A stretch of 64,000 bases of DNA from Clostridium folliculivorans (GCF_024341905.1 NZ_BQXY01000003.1:62001-126000), one strand, 5' to 3'; shown: positions 6,827 to 16,756, numbered from the stretch's first letter. Notes: generated by a model from the sequence alone, not told the origin. Translations and numbers: made by a program.

Positions 6827-8891
6827 GTACTTCTTTTATTATTATTAACACTGCTCCATAACCTTCTAACTTAGCTTGTAAGTTCAAAACAGCACTCTTT
6901 TTAGCAAATTTAAACTCTACTTTCGGAAAAGCTGCCTTTAAAAGTATTTCTTTTTCTTCTTTATTTAATCGTACAGGCTTTCCCATATCAAGCCAATAAT
7001 TATATGATGATCCCACTTCTTCGTCTATAAGATATGATGTAACCCTAGCTGAAGTTGGTATCTTCACAATATTTAATGAGAATTTCTTTTCAGTAGAATT
7101 CTTTAAACCTCTAAGCTTTGAATATTTCTTCAATTGAATAAGATTTATGATTTCTTCATTATAGCTATATAGAAGTATTTGATATTCTCCTTCTTTTTTA
7201 GTAACTATATACCCATTATCTTTTGCCACTAGAGTATCACCTAACTTATTCAAAAGATAATATGAGTAGAAAGATGCTTTTCTTATCCCCTTGTCATTTA
7301 CCATACCTGGATACCCAAAGAAAACTTCATTCGTCAAGTAAGGTTGATTGTCTAAAACATCGAAAGCTCTAAGAGCATTTTGCTTACTTTCCTTATTTAA
7401 TTGATTTTGGATTATAAAAGGCAGCATATACGAGGTATCATATATAGGGTCTACACTTAACTCATCGTTAAATCTATCTTCAATTATTCGAAGCTCGAAT
7501 TCTTCTTCTATGATTATTCTAGATTTCTTAATATTATCATCCAATGTGCTTTGGGTAAATTGGAAGACAAAATCATTAATATTCAATCCTTCAAGCTTAG
7601 AGAAGAAATCTAAAAATGATTTTAAAACATCTAAGAATTCTTGCTGAGTTACATCCTTATCATCTAAAACTATTAAGGGTTTAACACCTATTGTATCTAG
7701 GTATTCTAGTACAGTTTCTGTTCTGCTCCAGTTATAAAACTTAACTTTTGGAAATATTCCCATATCTGAAGAAAATACATTTAGAAGCCTTGCATATTCA
7801 AATCCAATTTCATATTGAATTTCTTCTAAAATATCTTTATTATCTTCCAACAATAATTCAAAGGCATTTCCTACATTTATTATATCTTTAAAATTCTTTT
7901 CAAAAGGACCAAGTTCCTCACTAACATCTATATTAATCTTGTTTATCTTGTCCTCAAAATTAAATCTATCATAATCTTCAAGATAATACATAACGGAATC
8001 TATGGCATCTTTTAAATCATAATACTTTATCTTTTTACTTTTTTCTAAGGTTTCTTCATCAACTTTATATTTTTTTCTATAATTTAAAGGTGTAGTTTTA
8101 TAATAAAACTTAAAGTTTTTGTTATAGTATCTCGTATGTGAAAATCCAACTTCTTCAGATATTTCAGAGATAGGCTTGTCACTATCTAGCAAAAGTTTAA
8201 CAGATTCCTCTACTCTTGTCAGATTAATAAGTTCAGTAAAGCTATATCCTGTTGAATACTTTATCTCGTGAGAGAGATAGTGAGTACTTAAAAATTCTTT
8301 ATCAGCAATATCCTGCAAGGTTATATTGTTATTATAATTATTGTAGATATATTTAGATATTCTATGATATCTATCTAACTGTTCATCATTTTCTCTAAGC
8401 TCTTCTTGTTCATGCATAAGATAATGAAAATTATTTATAAGATGATATAGAAGATCTACCAATGTATCTTCTATTTCCTCGTCATAATTGTCACTCTTTT
8501 GAACTAATTCACAAAGAACTATACTTAAAAAAGTCCTAAGTTCATCATACTCTTCATTTTCCTGCGCACCTTCTTCACTAGAATTTGTGTAGAAAAACAT
8601 GTTTTTTATATCATTATAATATTTTTCAAAAAAGTATGGATCTATGTGAAATATAAGTACTTTATTATCTTTATCCTTTGAAAAAATGCGATGTGCTTCA
8701 TCCACATTAATTATCTCTATTTCATTCTCTAGAAGCTCATAAGTTCCTGCATTTATGTTTACAAATACGCTTCCCTTAACTACATATAATATTTCAATAT
8801 AATTATGCCAATGAAGGGGATATTCCTCTACGGTTACGAAATCTACACTAACCGGTATTCCTGTAGAGAAATCAATATACTCTTTTCTCAT
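6810..8891 (-). CDS. AraC family transcriptional regulator with C-terminal GH39-like domain
   Basis: The 693-residue protein has three parts. A cupin-like sensor domain (about 15-90) contains HWHNYIEILYVVKG. Two AraC helix-turn-helix motifs lie at about 175-275. A long C-terminal region (about 310-690) resembles glycoside hydrolase family 39 (beta-xylosidase fold): it includes FEYARLLNVFSSDMG (364-378), YNWSRTETVLEYLDTIGVKP (386-405) and ARVTSYLIDEEVGSSYNYW (615-633). Where the GH39 catalytic acid motif NEP would be expected I read FQFTQST (443-449), so the domain probably binds a sugar rather than cutting it. Family knowledge places such regulators over carbohydrate genes. None is adjacent here; the nearest candidates are the esterase-like hydrolases near 32-34 kb. 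It is a single gene with its own terminator. Confidence 0.85.
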   Translation of the reverse strand: MRKEYIDFSTGIPVSVDFVTVEEYPLHWHNYIEILYVVKGSVFVNINAGTYELLENEIEIINVDEAHRIFSKDKDNKVLIFHIDPYFFEKYYNDIKNMFFYTNSSEEGAQENEEYDELRTFLSIVLCELVQKSDNYDEEIEDTLVDLLYHLINNFHYLMHEQEELRENDEQLDRYHRISKYIYNNYNNNITLQDIADKEFLSTHYLSHEIKYSTGYSFTELINLTRVEESVKLLLDSDKPISEISEEVGFSHTRYYNKNFKFYYKTTPLNYRKKYKVDEETLEKSKKIKYYDLKDAIDSVMYYLEDYDRFNFEDKINKINIDVSEELGPFEKNFKDIINVGNAFELLLEDNKDILEEIQYEIGFEYARLLNVFSSDMGIFPKVKFYNWSRTETVLEYLDTIGVKPLIVLDDKDVTQQEFLDVLKSFLDFFSKLEGLNINDFVFQFTQSTLDDNIKKSRIIIEEEFELRIIEDRFNDELSVDPIYDTSYMLPFIIQNQLNKESKQNALRAFDVLDNQPYLTNEVFFGYPGMVNDKGIRKASFYSYYLLNKLGDTLVAKDNGYIVTKKEGEYQILLYSYNEEIINLIQLKKYSKLRGLKNSTEKKFSLNIVKIPTSARVTSYLIDEEVGSSYNYWLDMGKPVRLNKEEKEILLKAAFPKVEFKFAKKSAVLNLQAKLEGYGAVLIIIKEVQKHLK

Positions 8892-9189
8892 AAAAAATCT
8901 ACTCCTTAAAGATCTACTAAAAAATTATCCTTTGTCTTATGTATATGTATCAGTTATTAATAGGATTTATGTTTTATTTATATTTAAACTGAATAATTGA
9001 ATATATTTATCATGATATACAGATTGAAATTTAACTATCAAGTTATTGAGCACTTTACTTAAACTTTGAATTATCAAAGTTTAATAAATAATACTTTCAT
9101 TTAGATTTTACACCGTAATCACTCGAATCATCAATGTATAAAATTGTAAGTTAACTTGATAAATACATTTCATTTGGAACTGGTATAAA
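8892..9189. other. AT-rich intergenic region upstream of the AraC-type regulator
   Basis: I find no open frame with a ribosome-binding site. It presumably holds the regulator promoter on the minus strand. The palindromic repeat that follows begins at 9190. Confidence 0.4.
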
Positions 9190-9284
9190 GATGAACTACT
9201 TCAATACGAAATCTATTTTCAAAACTCCTCTGGGTTCTGAGAGGAGAATTTGAAAATATAAGTTTAATTATGAAGTGGTTCATC
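9190..9284. repeat. Palindromic intergenic element family B, copy 1 (MITE-like)
   Basis: The 95-bp element has inverted ends GATGAACTACTTCA and TGAAGTGGTTCATC. Its interior is a second near-palindrome (TATTTTCAAAACTCCTCT against AGAGGAGAATTTGAAAATA), so the whole element can fold into one long hairpin. Related copies are at 30898, 32429, 34249, 36539 and 57773. It has no coding capacity. Confidence 0.8.
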
Positions 9285-9364
9285 TATAGATGTACAAAGC
9301 GCTAATAAAGTCGATAAGATATGTATTTTGGGTCATGTCGAAACTTGTATAACTTTAACACAAA

Positions 9365-9410
9365 AAAATAGTACTACAGAACCATTTTATGATTCACAGA
9401 GTACTATTTT
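9365..9410 (-). terminator. Likely terminator of the penicillin-binding protein gene
   Basis: 11-bp arms (AAAATAGTACT at 9365-9375, AGTACTATTTT at 9400-9410) enclose a 24-nt loop. A T-run follows on the minus strand, about 60 bp past the PBP stop. Confidence 0.6.
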
Positions 9411-9472
9411 ATATCTCAATTCTTTATAAAGTTCTCAAAAATAAAAATGACACTTTAATTTCTTTCTACTGT

Positions 9473-11101
9473 TTAGTTATTTTTCTGTTTATCTTTTTGA
9501 GCTATGCTCAAAACTATATCCTTAAATACTGGAGCTGCAGTTGCATTACCATTTTTACCTATGCTACTATTTTGATTGATATACGGAACCATAACCACCA
9601 ATGAATAGTAGTCCCCATTTAATTTAAAATAACCTGCAAACCATCCGTGATTTTTAGAGTTTTCACCTTCAGCAGTACCAGTTTTACCACCAGTTTCAAT
9701 GCCATCTATTCTTGCATTATACCCAGTACCCTTGCTTTCAGTTACTACACCTCTCATGTCATCTAAAACAGTTTTAGCTATTTCAGGCTTAATTACTTTC
9801 TGAGTATCAGCTGTAAACTTTTTGACAACCGTTCCATCATTTTGAACAAATTCATCTATTATATAAGGCTTATTATAAGTTCCATTATTTGCCGCAGTTG
9901 CAACAACAGCAGCCATTTGAAGTGGAGTTACGTTCAAAGTTTGACCCATTGAAACATTACCTATACCATTTTCTTCTTTTGGCTCAACGCCTTTTCCTTC
10001 GTATTGAAGATTAAGCACCTTAGAAAATAATCCTTGCTTTTTAGCCATGTCTACTAAAGGTATGAACCCTACTTTGAATCCAATTTTTCTAAACACAGTA
10101 TTACAAGATTCTAAAAATGCATCATGTGCACTAAGGGTTCCGTGCGCATAGTTCTTACCCTCCTTAAAGCAATACCTTCCATCACATAGAAAAGTGCTGT
10201 CTTTGCTTAAATCTCCGTAATTATAAGCTGCCTCTTCTGTTATTATCTTAAAGGTTGATCCTGGCTCAAAACTTTGATTCTGTATCCCAATGGTTATGTT
10301 TGGTTGCGACTCATCCTTTTGAGCTAAAGCCTTTACTTTACCAGTTTTAGCTTCTATAAGAGCAATACCAATATTAGGAACATCCTTATACTTATCACTA
10401 TTCAAAACGGCTCTTATACTGTCTTGCCAGTCTTTATCTAATGTAAGTCTCACATTTACATTAGATGTAGGTGCGGCATAATCCTTTAAAGAATAAATTC
10501 CATCACTATTTAATTGATTATACACTGATGGAGTCTTGTTATTTTTTGTATAATCATATATTAAATGTTCTAGTGTCCCTTCTTCTTTCAATTCTTTACC
10601 ATCAGTTTTGTTTACATCTGAAAGTATATTCTCAATCTTCCAGGCTTCAGTTCTATTTACATTTGATGCTACATAAAAGTAAAGTCCCTTCATGGTTTTA
10701 AGCTCTTTTACCTTGTTATAGCTATCTTCACTTACAGTATAGTATATTTTTCCAGTAGTTTTTAGTATGTCTTTATATGAGAAATCTTTAACTTCATTTT
10801 TCATAATATAACTTAATGCTAATAGATTTCTGAGATTATTTTCAGTACTATTCAATTTAAAAACCATAGCATCTATAACTATAACATATTTTTTGTTATA
10901 TGAAAGCAAGTCTTTATTGTTGTCGTCAATCAACGCATATTTGTTATCAGCTGTAGTATCTACTTGTACATTATGACTATATTCTTTTTCTATTGCATTA
11001 GGATTATATTCATTGCCTACATAAAAGAGTCTAAATACCAATACAATAAATGAAGCTATTACAAAATCCGCTATTATAATAAATCTTTTCTTAGTTAACA
11101 T
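9473..11101 (-). CDS. Class B penicillin-binding protein (peptidoglycan D,D-transpeptidase)
   Basis: The protein has an N-terminal membrane anchor (about 6-27), a dimerisation-like linker region (about 45-215) and a transpeptidase domain. The three active-site motifs, numbered from the ATG, are STFK (282-285), SCN (332-334) and KTGT (473-476). It cross-links peptidoglycan stem peptides outside the membrane and would be a beta-lactam target. At about 542 residues with no PASTA repeats it is nearer PBP2/PbpA-type proteins than SpoVD. The exact role (elongation, division or sporulation) is not determinable. I choose ATG at 11099-11101 over GTG at 11108-11110 because the GAGGGGTG site is 6 nt from the ATG and would overlap the GTG. 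The SD sits inside the upstream terminator hairpin. Confidence 0.88.
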   Translation of the reverse strand: MLTKKRFIIIADFVIASFIVLVFRLFYVGNEYNPNAIEKEYSHNVQVDTTADNKYALIDDNNKDLLSYNKKYVIVIDAMVFKLNSTENNLRNLLALSYIMKNEVKDFSYKDILKTTGKIYYTVSEDSYNKVKELKTMKGLYFYVASNVNRTEAWKIENILSDVNKTDGKELKEEGTLEHLIYDYTKNNKTPSVYNQLNSDGIYSLKDYAAPTSNVNVRLTLDKDWQDSIRAVLNSDKYKDVPNIGIALIEAKTGKVKALAQKDESQPNITIGIQNQSFEPGSTFKIITEEAAYNYGDLSKDSTFLCDGRYCFKEGKNYAHGTLSAHDAFLESCNTVFRKIGFKVGFIPLVDMAKKQGLFSKVLNLQYEGKGVEPKEENGIGNVSMGQTLNVTPLQMAAVVATAANNGTYNKPYIIDEFVQNDGTVVKKFTADTQKVIKPEIAKTVLDDMRGVVTESKGTGYNARIDGIETGGKTGTAEGENSKNHGWFAGYFKLNGDYYSLVVMVPYINQNSSIGKNGNATAAPVFKDIVLSIAQKDKQKNN

Positions 11102-11146
11102 AAAAAACACCCCTCTTGCTGAATTCTAGCCTTTAGAGGAGTGTTT
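11102..11146 (-). terminator. Terminator of the mltG-udk operon that also sequesters the PBP ribosome-binding site
   Basis: 12-bp arms (11105-11116 with 11135-11146, one G-U pair in RNA) are followed by six T on the minus strand, a good intrinsic terminator after udk. The 3' arm contains GAGGGGTG, the Shine-Dalgarno sequence of the PBP gene, and the T-run is the SD-to-ATG spacer. Transcripts reading through from udk would have this ribosome-binding site base-paired. Confidence 0.75.
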
Positions 11147-11170
11147 TATTCAAGTTGTTATTTGAAAATT

Positions 11171-11791
11171 CTATTTAAGTAAAATTTGTTTAATCTTTGC
11201 TACTAATATGTCTATAGCTACCTTATTATGTCCACCTTCTGGGATTATCAAGTCAGCATACCTTTTAGTAGGTTCTGTAAATTGTAAATGCATAGGCCTT
11301 ACTACGCTTAGATATTGGTTTATAACCGATTCAACTGTTCTCTTTCTCTCAGTTATATCCCTTTGCAATCTACGTATTATCCTAACATCAGAATCAGTAT
11401 CTACATATATTTTAATGTCTAAAAGATCTCTTATTCTACTATCTTCTAAAACTAATATTCCTTCGACAATTATTATATCCTTTGAGTCCACACTTACAGT
11501 TTCAGTTACCCTATTGTGAATCGAGAAATCATATTTAGGTTTCTCTATACTCTTTCCTTCTACTAAAGCCTTTAAATGTTCAACTAATAAAGAATTATCA
11601 AAAGCATCTGGGTGATCGTAATTTGTTTTCTGTCTATCTTCCATAGATAGATAACTTTGATCCTTATAATAAGAGTCTTGTTCTATCATTGCAATACAAG
11701 TTTGATCAAACTTGTTGTATATCTCTTTAGCAATAGTGCTTTTCCCTGAACCAGTTCCTCCAGTAATTCCTATCAAAATTGGTTTTGACAT
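11171..11791 (-). CDS. udk: Uridine kinase
   Basis: This 206-residue P-loop kinase has Walker [13 protein letters not shown] at 8-19, and QDSYYKDQ near 39-46 and NYDHPDAFD near 58-66 as found in uridine/cytidine kinases. [11 protein letters not shown] near 104-114 is the Walker-B-like strand, followed by a lid segment with [12 protein letters not shown]. It phosphorylates uridine or cytidine with GTP/ATP in pyrimidine salvage. The ATG overlaps the stop of the upstream U32-family gene by one base, so the genes are translationally coupled. The position mltG-trmR-trhP-udk matches the Bacillus yrr cluster. Confidence 0.95.
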   Translation of the reverse strand: MSKPILIGITGGTGSGKSTIAKEIYNKFDQTCIAMIEQDSYYKDQSYLSMEDRQKTNYDHPDAFDNSLLVEHLKALVEGKSIEKPKYDFSIHNRVTETVSVDSKDIIIVEGILVLEDSRIRDLLDIKIYVDTDSDVRIIRRLQRDITERKRTVESVINQYLSVVRPMHLQFTEPTKRYADLIIPEGGHNKVAIDILVAKIKQILLK

Positions 11792-13017
11792 TAGTTGTCC
11801 CCCTTACTCTTTATAAGCATATCATTTTCTCTAAGCTCCGTTTCTGAACTTATAGTAAATATCATTTGTGCTCTTGGAGCAACCTCAATCTTATTTCCTA
11901 AATGATCTTTCATATCAGATAGACTTACTTCAAACGAATCCCCTTCAGGTCTTAATACTTCAACTACATCATTTTCAAAAACTCTGTTTTTTTGTTCAAT
12001 AGTTGCAATTTTAGCTTCTTTATCATAACTCTTAACTACACCAACAATATCATAATCTCTCACATATGAAGAAGTTTCGTACACTTGTTTATTCTTTTCA
12101 CCAAAATAGAATCCTGTGTGATAACTTCTATGACTAACTTTAACAACAGTATCAAGCCATTCTTTTTTAAATTCATAGTTCTCAGGATCTGCCCAATATG
12201 CATCAAGAGCTTGCCTATAAGCTTTAACCACTGCTGCAACATAATAAGAACTCTTCATTCTTCCTTCTATCTTAAATGAGTAAATCCCACTCTTCACAAG
12301 CTCAGGTATATGTTCTATCATGCATAAATCCTTAGAATTTAATATATATGTACCTTTTTCATCTTCAAATACAGGGAAATACTCTCCTGGTCTTTTTTCT
12401 TCAACTAGATAATATTTATATCTACATGGTTGAGCACAAGCACCTCTATTAGAATCTCTTCCTGTCATATAATTGGAAATCAGACATCTTCCTGAATAAG
12501 ACATACACATAGACCCATGAACAAAAGCCTCTATATCACAATCTTCTGGAATTTTTGAAGTTATGTCTTCTATTTCTTTCATAGAAAGTTCTCTTGCAAG
12601 TACTACTCTCTTTGCACCTTGATCATACCAGAACTTTGCTGATCTCCAGTTTACATTGTTAGCTTGGGTACTTATATGGATTTCCATATCAGGAACTACT
12701 TCTCTTGCTGTAGCGAATATTGCTAGGTCAGCAACGATTATAGCATCAATTTCTAAATCTCTTAAATTTCTTAAATATTCCTCTAGTCCTGCTAAATCAC
12801 CATTATGAGGAAAAACATTCATTGTTACATAAACCTTCTTCCCTCTTTCATGTGCATATTTTACACCTTCACTTATTTGTTCATTTGTAAAATTATCAGC
12901 AAAGGCTCTTAGATTCAGTTTACTTCCACCTATATATACAGCATCTGCACCAAAATCAATAGCAGTTTTTAATTTTTCAAGACTCCCTGCTGGAGCTAGT
13001 ATTTCCGGTTTTCTCAT
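11791..13017 (-). CDS. trhP: U32 family tRNA hydroxylation protein (TrhP/YrrO-like)
   Basis: The 408-residue peptidase-U32-type protein carries the family signature at about 163-200 ([17 protein letters not shown] then [12 protein letters not shown]). Cysteines 171, 178, 194 and 198 are candidate iron-sulfur ligands. The N-terminal part is a TIM-barrel ([18 protein letters not shown]). Family members YegQ/TrhP and YrrO hydroxylate U34 of certain tRNAs to 5-hydroxyuridine using prephenate-derived chemistry, despite the old annotation as collagenase. The downstream methyltransferase step would be done by the adjacent trmR product, which supports the assignment. Bacillus has two U32 genes here (yrrN, yrrO); this locus has one full-length gene. 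Confidence 0.9.
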   Translation of the reverse strand: MRKPEILAPAGSLEKLKTAIDFGADAVYIGGSKLNLRAFADNFTNEQISEGVKYAHERGKKVYVTMNVFPHNGDLAGLEEYLRNLRDLEIDAIIVADLAIFATAREVVPDMEIHISTQANNVNWRSAKFWYDQGAKRVVLARELSMKEIEDITSKIPEDCDIEAFVHGSMCMSYSGRCLISNYMTGRDSNRGACAQPCRYKYYLVEEKRPGEYFPVFEDEKGTYILNSKDLCMIEHIPELVKSGIYSFKIEGRMKSSYYVAAVVKAYRQALDAYWADPENYEFKKEWLDTVVKVSHRSYHTGFYFGEKNKQVYETSSYVRDYDIVGVVKSYDKEAKIATIEQKNRVFENDVVEVLRPEGDSFEVSLSDMKDHLGNKIEVAPRAQMIFTISSETELRENDMLIKSKGDN

Positions 13018-13022
13018 TATTT

Positions 13023-13682
13023 TTACCTCCTCTTTGTCACAGCTATTCCATCTCCCATAGGAATGATAGTTGTGATTAAATTCTTATCTTTGGATATCTC
13101 TTCAAGATACTTTCTCATTCTTTTAACTATCGTTATTTTTCTTCTTATAACCAAGTCATTAGAAGCAACCATTCCTCTAAAAAGAACATTATCTGATATT
13201 ATAATTCCATCTTCAGCTAACAGTCTTAGACAATGAGGTAAAAAGTGATTATAGTGCCCTTTACCAGCATCCATAAAAATCAAATCAAACTTATCATCTA
13301 AACCTTCTAATATTTCTAGACAATCACCTTTAACAACTTTAATTTTATCACTAAAATTATACTTTGAAATATTACTCTCTGCAATAGATACCATATTTTC
13401 ATCACGTTCTATTGATGTTATACTTGCATTTCCATTAGCAGCTTTACTCATAAGGATGGCAGAGTAACCAATTGCAGTTCCTAGTTCTAATATTTTTTTA
13501 GGTTTTTTCATAGAAACCATAAACTCTAAAAACTTACCTGCTTCTTTTTGTACTATGGGAACTGAATTTTCTCCTGCATACTTTTCTAACTCATATAGTT
13601 CATCTTCGCTGTCTCCAATCAGACCTCTAAGATATTCCTCCATGTAGTCATGTGTAATTCCACTCATAATTTCCTCCAACAA
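13023..13682 (-). CDS. trmR: tRNA 5-hydroxyuridine O-methyltransferase (YrrM/TrmR-like)
   Basis: The 219-residue class I SAM-dependent O-methyltransferase has the SAM-binding motif ILELGTAIGYSAILMS at about 59-74 and an acidic motif SIERDEN near 89-95. DLIFMDAGKGHY (about 133-144) and SDNVLFRG (about 163-170) match the metal-dependent catechol-O-methyltransferase-like group. In Bacillus YrrM/TrmR methylates 5-hydroxyuridine made by TrhP in tRNA anticodons. It lies 5 bp upstream of trhP on the same transcript. Without the neighbour it would only be called a generic O-methyltransferase. Confidence 0.88.
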   Translation of the reverse strand: MLEEIMSGITHDYMEEYLRGLIGDSEDELYELEKYAGENSVPIVQKEAGKFLEFMVSMKKPKKILELGTAIGYSAILMSKAANGNASITSIERDENMVSIAESNISKYNFSDKIKVVKGDCLEILEGLDDKFDLIFMDAGKGHYNHFLPHCLRLLAEDGIIISDNVLFRGMVASNDLVIRRKITIVKRMRKYLEEISKDKNLITTIIPMGDGIAVTKRR

Positions 13683-13694
13683 ATTTGGTTATAA

Positions 13695-14711
13695 TTAATA
13701 TCCTAATTCTTTCTTCATCTTTAAAAAATCATTATAATCAGCAGTAAAATAGTGTTCATTATTTTTCTTCAGTAAGTAATATAAGAAGTTAGTATCTTCC
13801 GGCTTAACTGCAGCTAAGATTGACTGCTTTCCTGGATTACATATAGGTCCCACTGGTAATCCTTTACTTTTATACGTATTATAAGGAGATTTAACTTCTA
13901 AATCCTTAAGGGTTACTATATCTTTATGTTGTCCTATAGCATATAATATTGTTGCATCTAATTGAAGAGGCATATTCTTTTTTAATCTATTATCAATAAC
14001 TGAAGATATTAAAGGTCTATCAGAATCCACTCTAGCCTCTTTTTCAATCATTGAAGCCTTATTTATTATGTTCTCATAATCAGAATCTGATATTGGTTTA
14101 TTAGTTTCCTTTTGAACTTCGCTCATAACTTGTTGAAATCTAGCTATCATTGCTATCATTATGTCATCAGATTTATCACTCTTCTTGAAAAAATATGTAT
14201 CTGGAAATAAATATCCTTCAAGTTGATATCTCTTATCTTTATTTTCTTTTATATACTTAGGCAATGGATATTTTTTTACTGCAGTTAAAAACTCGTCTTT
14301 AGTGACAAGGCCACTCTTCTCAACCTTTAATGCAATTTCCTCCACATTCAATCCTTCAGGAATTGTTATTTTAATGTTGTGTCCACCTTCTTTTAGCAAA
14401 CTAATAATTTTGTCAAGAGAAGTTCCTATTAAAATATCATATGTACCCGGTTGAATTTCTCCACCTAAGTTGTTTTTCTTTATATAGTACTTTGCTGCAT
14501 ATAAACTCTTTAGTGATTTTTCACTGTTTAAATGTTCAAGAACGTCGTAAAGACTTTCTCCTTCTTTTACAACTACACTTACTGTACTTCCCTTTCCTTG
14601 GAGAGGGTTATTTATAGCTCTTAAATATTTTATGTAAAAAAATGTTATTGAAATAAGAACTATTAATATAAAGGAAGAAATAAAAATTAAAGGCTTCTTA
14701 AAGTTTCTCAT
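13695..14711 (-). CDS. mltG: Endolytic murein transglycosylase MltG
   Basis: The 338-residue YceG-like protein has a membrane anchor at about 8-28, a LysM-like segment near 44-115 (VVKEGESLYDVLEHL; KITIPEGLNVEEIA), then the catalytic domain with YQLEGYLFPDTY near 162-173. ASMIEKEA at about 219-226 contains the catalytic glutamate (about residue 223). LQLDATILYAIG and SPYNTYKSKGLPVGPI follow, as in the family. MltG cleaves nascent glycan strands at the outer membrane face and sets their length. It is the first gene of the mltG-trmR-trhP-udk operon; the gap to trmR is 12 bp. Confidence 0.93.
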   Translation of the reverse strand: MRNFKKPLIFISSFILIVLISITFFYIKYLRAINNPLQGKGSTVSVVVKEGESLYDVLEHLNSEKSLKSLYAAKYYIKKNNLGGEIQPGTYDILIGTSLDKIISLLKEGGHNIKITIPEGLNVEEIALKVEKSGLVTKDEFLTAVKKYPLPKYIKENKDKRYQLEGYLFPDTYFFKKSDKSDDIMIAMIARFQQVMSEVQKETNKPISDSDYENIINKASMIEKEARVDSDRPLISSVIDNRLKKNMPLQLDATILYAIGQHKDIVTLKDLEVKSPYNTYKSKGLPVGPICNPGKQSILAAVKPEDTNFLYYLLKKNNEHYFTADYNDFLKMKKELGY

Positions 14712-14821
14712 AATATCCCCCTGCTTTTAAACCGTATAACCTATTACAAAAGCTATACTAAAAATTAATATGTACAATAATTATATTTTTATATAGTATG
14801 TTTAAAACCCTTTATATACAA

Positions 14822-14850
14822 AAGTAAATAGCCTAATAGGCTATTTACTT
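14822..14850 (-). terminator. Terminator of typA
   Basis: A perfect 12-bp stem (arms AAGTAAATAGCC and GGCTATTTACTT) with a 5-nt loop lies 30 bp past the typA stop, with a short T tract on the minus strand. It separates typA from mltG. Confidence 0.75.
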
Positions 14851-14880
14851 AATTATACTATTTTTATGCTAGCAAGCAAA

Positions 14881-16698
14881 TTACTTTCTTCCAGCTCTCT
14901 TTCTTTCATTAGAATCTAATAATCTCTTTCTCATTCTAATGTTCTTAGGGGTAACTTCTACAAGTTCGTCAGAATTTATAAATTCTAGACATTCCTCTAG
15001 AGAAAGTTTCTTTGCTGGAGTTAATCTTAATGAATCATCAGAACCAGAAGCTCTTGTATTAGATTGATGTTTTCTCTTACAAACGTTAACTTCTATATCT
15101 TCCGCTCTTGAACACTCACCACATACCATTCCTGAGTAAACTTCAGTACCAGGTTCTATGAATAAAGTACCTCTTTCTTGAGCATTGAATAATCCATATG
15201 CTATTGCATCACCAGCTTCAAAAGCAACTAATGACCCTCTGCTTCTTCCAGGAATATCACCTCTGTATTTATCATAACCTTCAAATACGTGGTTCATTAT
15301 ACCATTACCCTTTGTATCTGTCATGAATTCACTTCTGAATCCTATAAGACCTCTTGCAGGTACTAAGAATTCCAATCTTGTATATCCATTTACTGCTGAA
15401 GTCATATTAACCATTTCAGCTTTTCTAGGTCCTAGCTTTTCCATAACAGGTCCCATGAATTCTTCTGGAACATCTATAGTTAAGTACTCAATAGGTTCTA
15501 CTTTCTTTCCATGCTCTTCTTTAAATATAACGTTTGGCTTAGAAACTTGGAATTCATATCCTTCTCTTCTCATTGTTTCTATAAGTATTGAAAGATGTAG
15601 TTCTCCTCTTCCGCTAACTTCAAAACGATCTGGAGAAAGCTCATTTACTCTTAAACTTACATTTGTTTCAAGTTCCTTCATAAGTCTATCTCTTAAATGT
15701 CTTGAAGTAACAAAATCACCTTCACGTCCTGCAAATGGTGAGTCATTTACCATGAAGTTCATGTTTAATGTAGGCTCGTCTATATCAACAAATGGTAGTG
15801 CTTCTGGATTTTGAGCGTCTGCTATAGTCTCTCCAATATTTACATCAACTATACCACTTAAAGCTATTATATCTCCAAGTGCAGCTTCGTTTGCTTCTTC
15901 TCTCTTTAGTCCATTATATGTATAAAGACTTGAGACCTTGTAATTAGATGTTGATCCGTCTTTTCTTACAACAGCAATATTTTGGTTCTTTGCTACACTA
16001 CCACGAACAACTTTACCTATTACAATCTTACCAACATATTCGCTTGAATCTATTGTTGTAACAAGCATTTGAAGTGGAGCATCCAAATAACCCTTTGGTG
16101 GTTCAACATGTTCTATTATAGTGTTGAATAAAGGTTCCATGTTTGTACTTTCATCTTCCATCTCCAGTTTTGCAAAACCTTCTCTAGCTGAAGCGTAAAC
16201 TATTGGGAAGTCTAACTGCTTATCAGTTGCTCCAAGTTCTAAGAATAATTCAAAAACTTCATCAATAACATCAGTAGGTCTAGCATCTTGTCTGTCTATC
16301 TTATTGATTACAACTATTGGATCCAAGCCAAGCTCTAAAGCTTTCTTTAAAACGAATTTAGTCTGTGGCATAGGTCCTTCATAAGAGTCTACAACTAAAA
16401 GAACGCTATCAACCATCTTTAGAACTCTTTCAACTTCTCCGCCGAAGTCAGCGTGTCCTGGAGTATCTATTATATTTATCTTAATGTCATTATATGTAAC
16501 TGCTGTATTCTTTGAAAGTATAGTTATTCCTCTTTCCTTTTCTAGGTCATTGGAGTCCATTACTCTTTCTTCTACTTTTTCATTTGCTCTGAATATATTG
16601 CTTTGTCTTAATAGCGCATCAACTAAAGTAGTTTTACCATGGTCAACGTGAGCAATTATTGCTATGTTTCTTATATCATTTCTTGTTATTAATTCCAT
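14881..16698 (-). CDS. typA: Ribosome-associated translational GTPase TypA/BipA
   Basis: The 605-residue translation-factor GTPase has G1 AHVDHGKTT (16-24), switch I with ERGITILSKNTA, G3 DTPGHAD and G4 NKIDR. An EF-Tu domain II-like segment follows, then EF-G III/V-like domains and the BipA-specific C-terminal domain ending in RKR-rich sequence. It acts on the 50S subunit during assembly or stress, including cold. Full family length. It is followed by its own terminator and separated from the upstream YlbF-like gene by another, so it is probably monocistronic. Confidence 0.96.
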   Translation of the reverse strand: MELITRNDIRNIAIIAHVDHGKTTLVDALLRQSNIFRANEKVEERVMDSNDLEKERGITILSKNTAVTYNDIKINIIDTPGHADFGGEVERVLKMVDSVLLVVDSYEGPMPQTKFVLKKALELGLDPIVVINKIDRQDARPTDVIDEVFELFLELGATDKQLDFPIVYASAREGFAKLEMEDESTNMEPLFNTIIEHVEPPKGYLDAPLQMLVTTIDSSEYVGKIVIGKVVRGSVAKNQNIAVVRKDGSTSNYKVSSLYTYNGLKREEANEAALGDIIALSGIVDVNIGETIADAQNPEALPFVDIDEPTLNMNFMVNDSPFAGREGDFVTSRHLRDRLMKELETNVSLRVNELSPDRFEVSGRGELHLSILIETMRREGYEFQVSKPNVIFKEEHGKKVEPIEYLTIDVPEEFMGPVMEKLGPRKAEMVNMTSAVNGYTRLEFLVPARGLIGFRSEFMTDTKGNGIMNHVFEGYDKYRGDIPGRSRGSLVAFEAGDAIAYGLFNAQERGTLFIEPGTEVYSGMVCGECSRAEDIEVNVCKRKHQSNTRASGSDDSLRLTPAKKLSLEECLEFINSDELVEVTPKNIRMRKRLLDSNERKRAGRK

Positions 16699-16730
16699 AT
16701 TTATCCTCCATTGGTTTTAACCACAAAATA

Positions 16731-16756
16731 AAATTGGATACCGTTGTATCCAATTT
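16731..16756 (-). terminator. Terminator of the rnj-ylbF operon
   Basis: 11-bp arms (AAATTGGATAC and GTATCCAATTT) have a 4-nt loop and a T-rich tail on the minus strand, 48 bp past the YlbF-like gene stop. Confidence 0.8.

Noticed and set aside
15323..15814. 163-residue plus-strand frame opposite typA
   Set aside because: It is antisense to a conserved GTPase core; Ser/Leu-rich composition is a codon shadow of typA.
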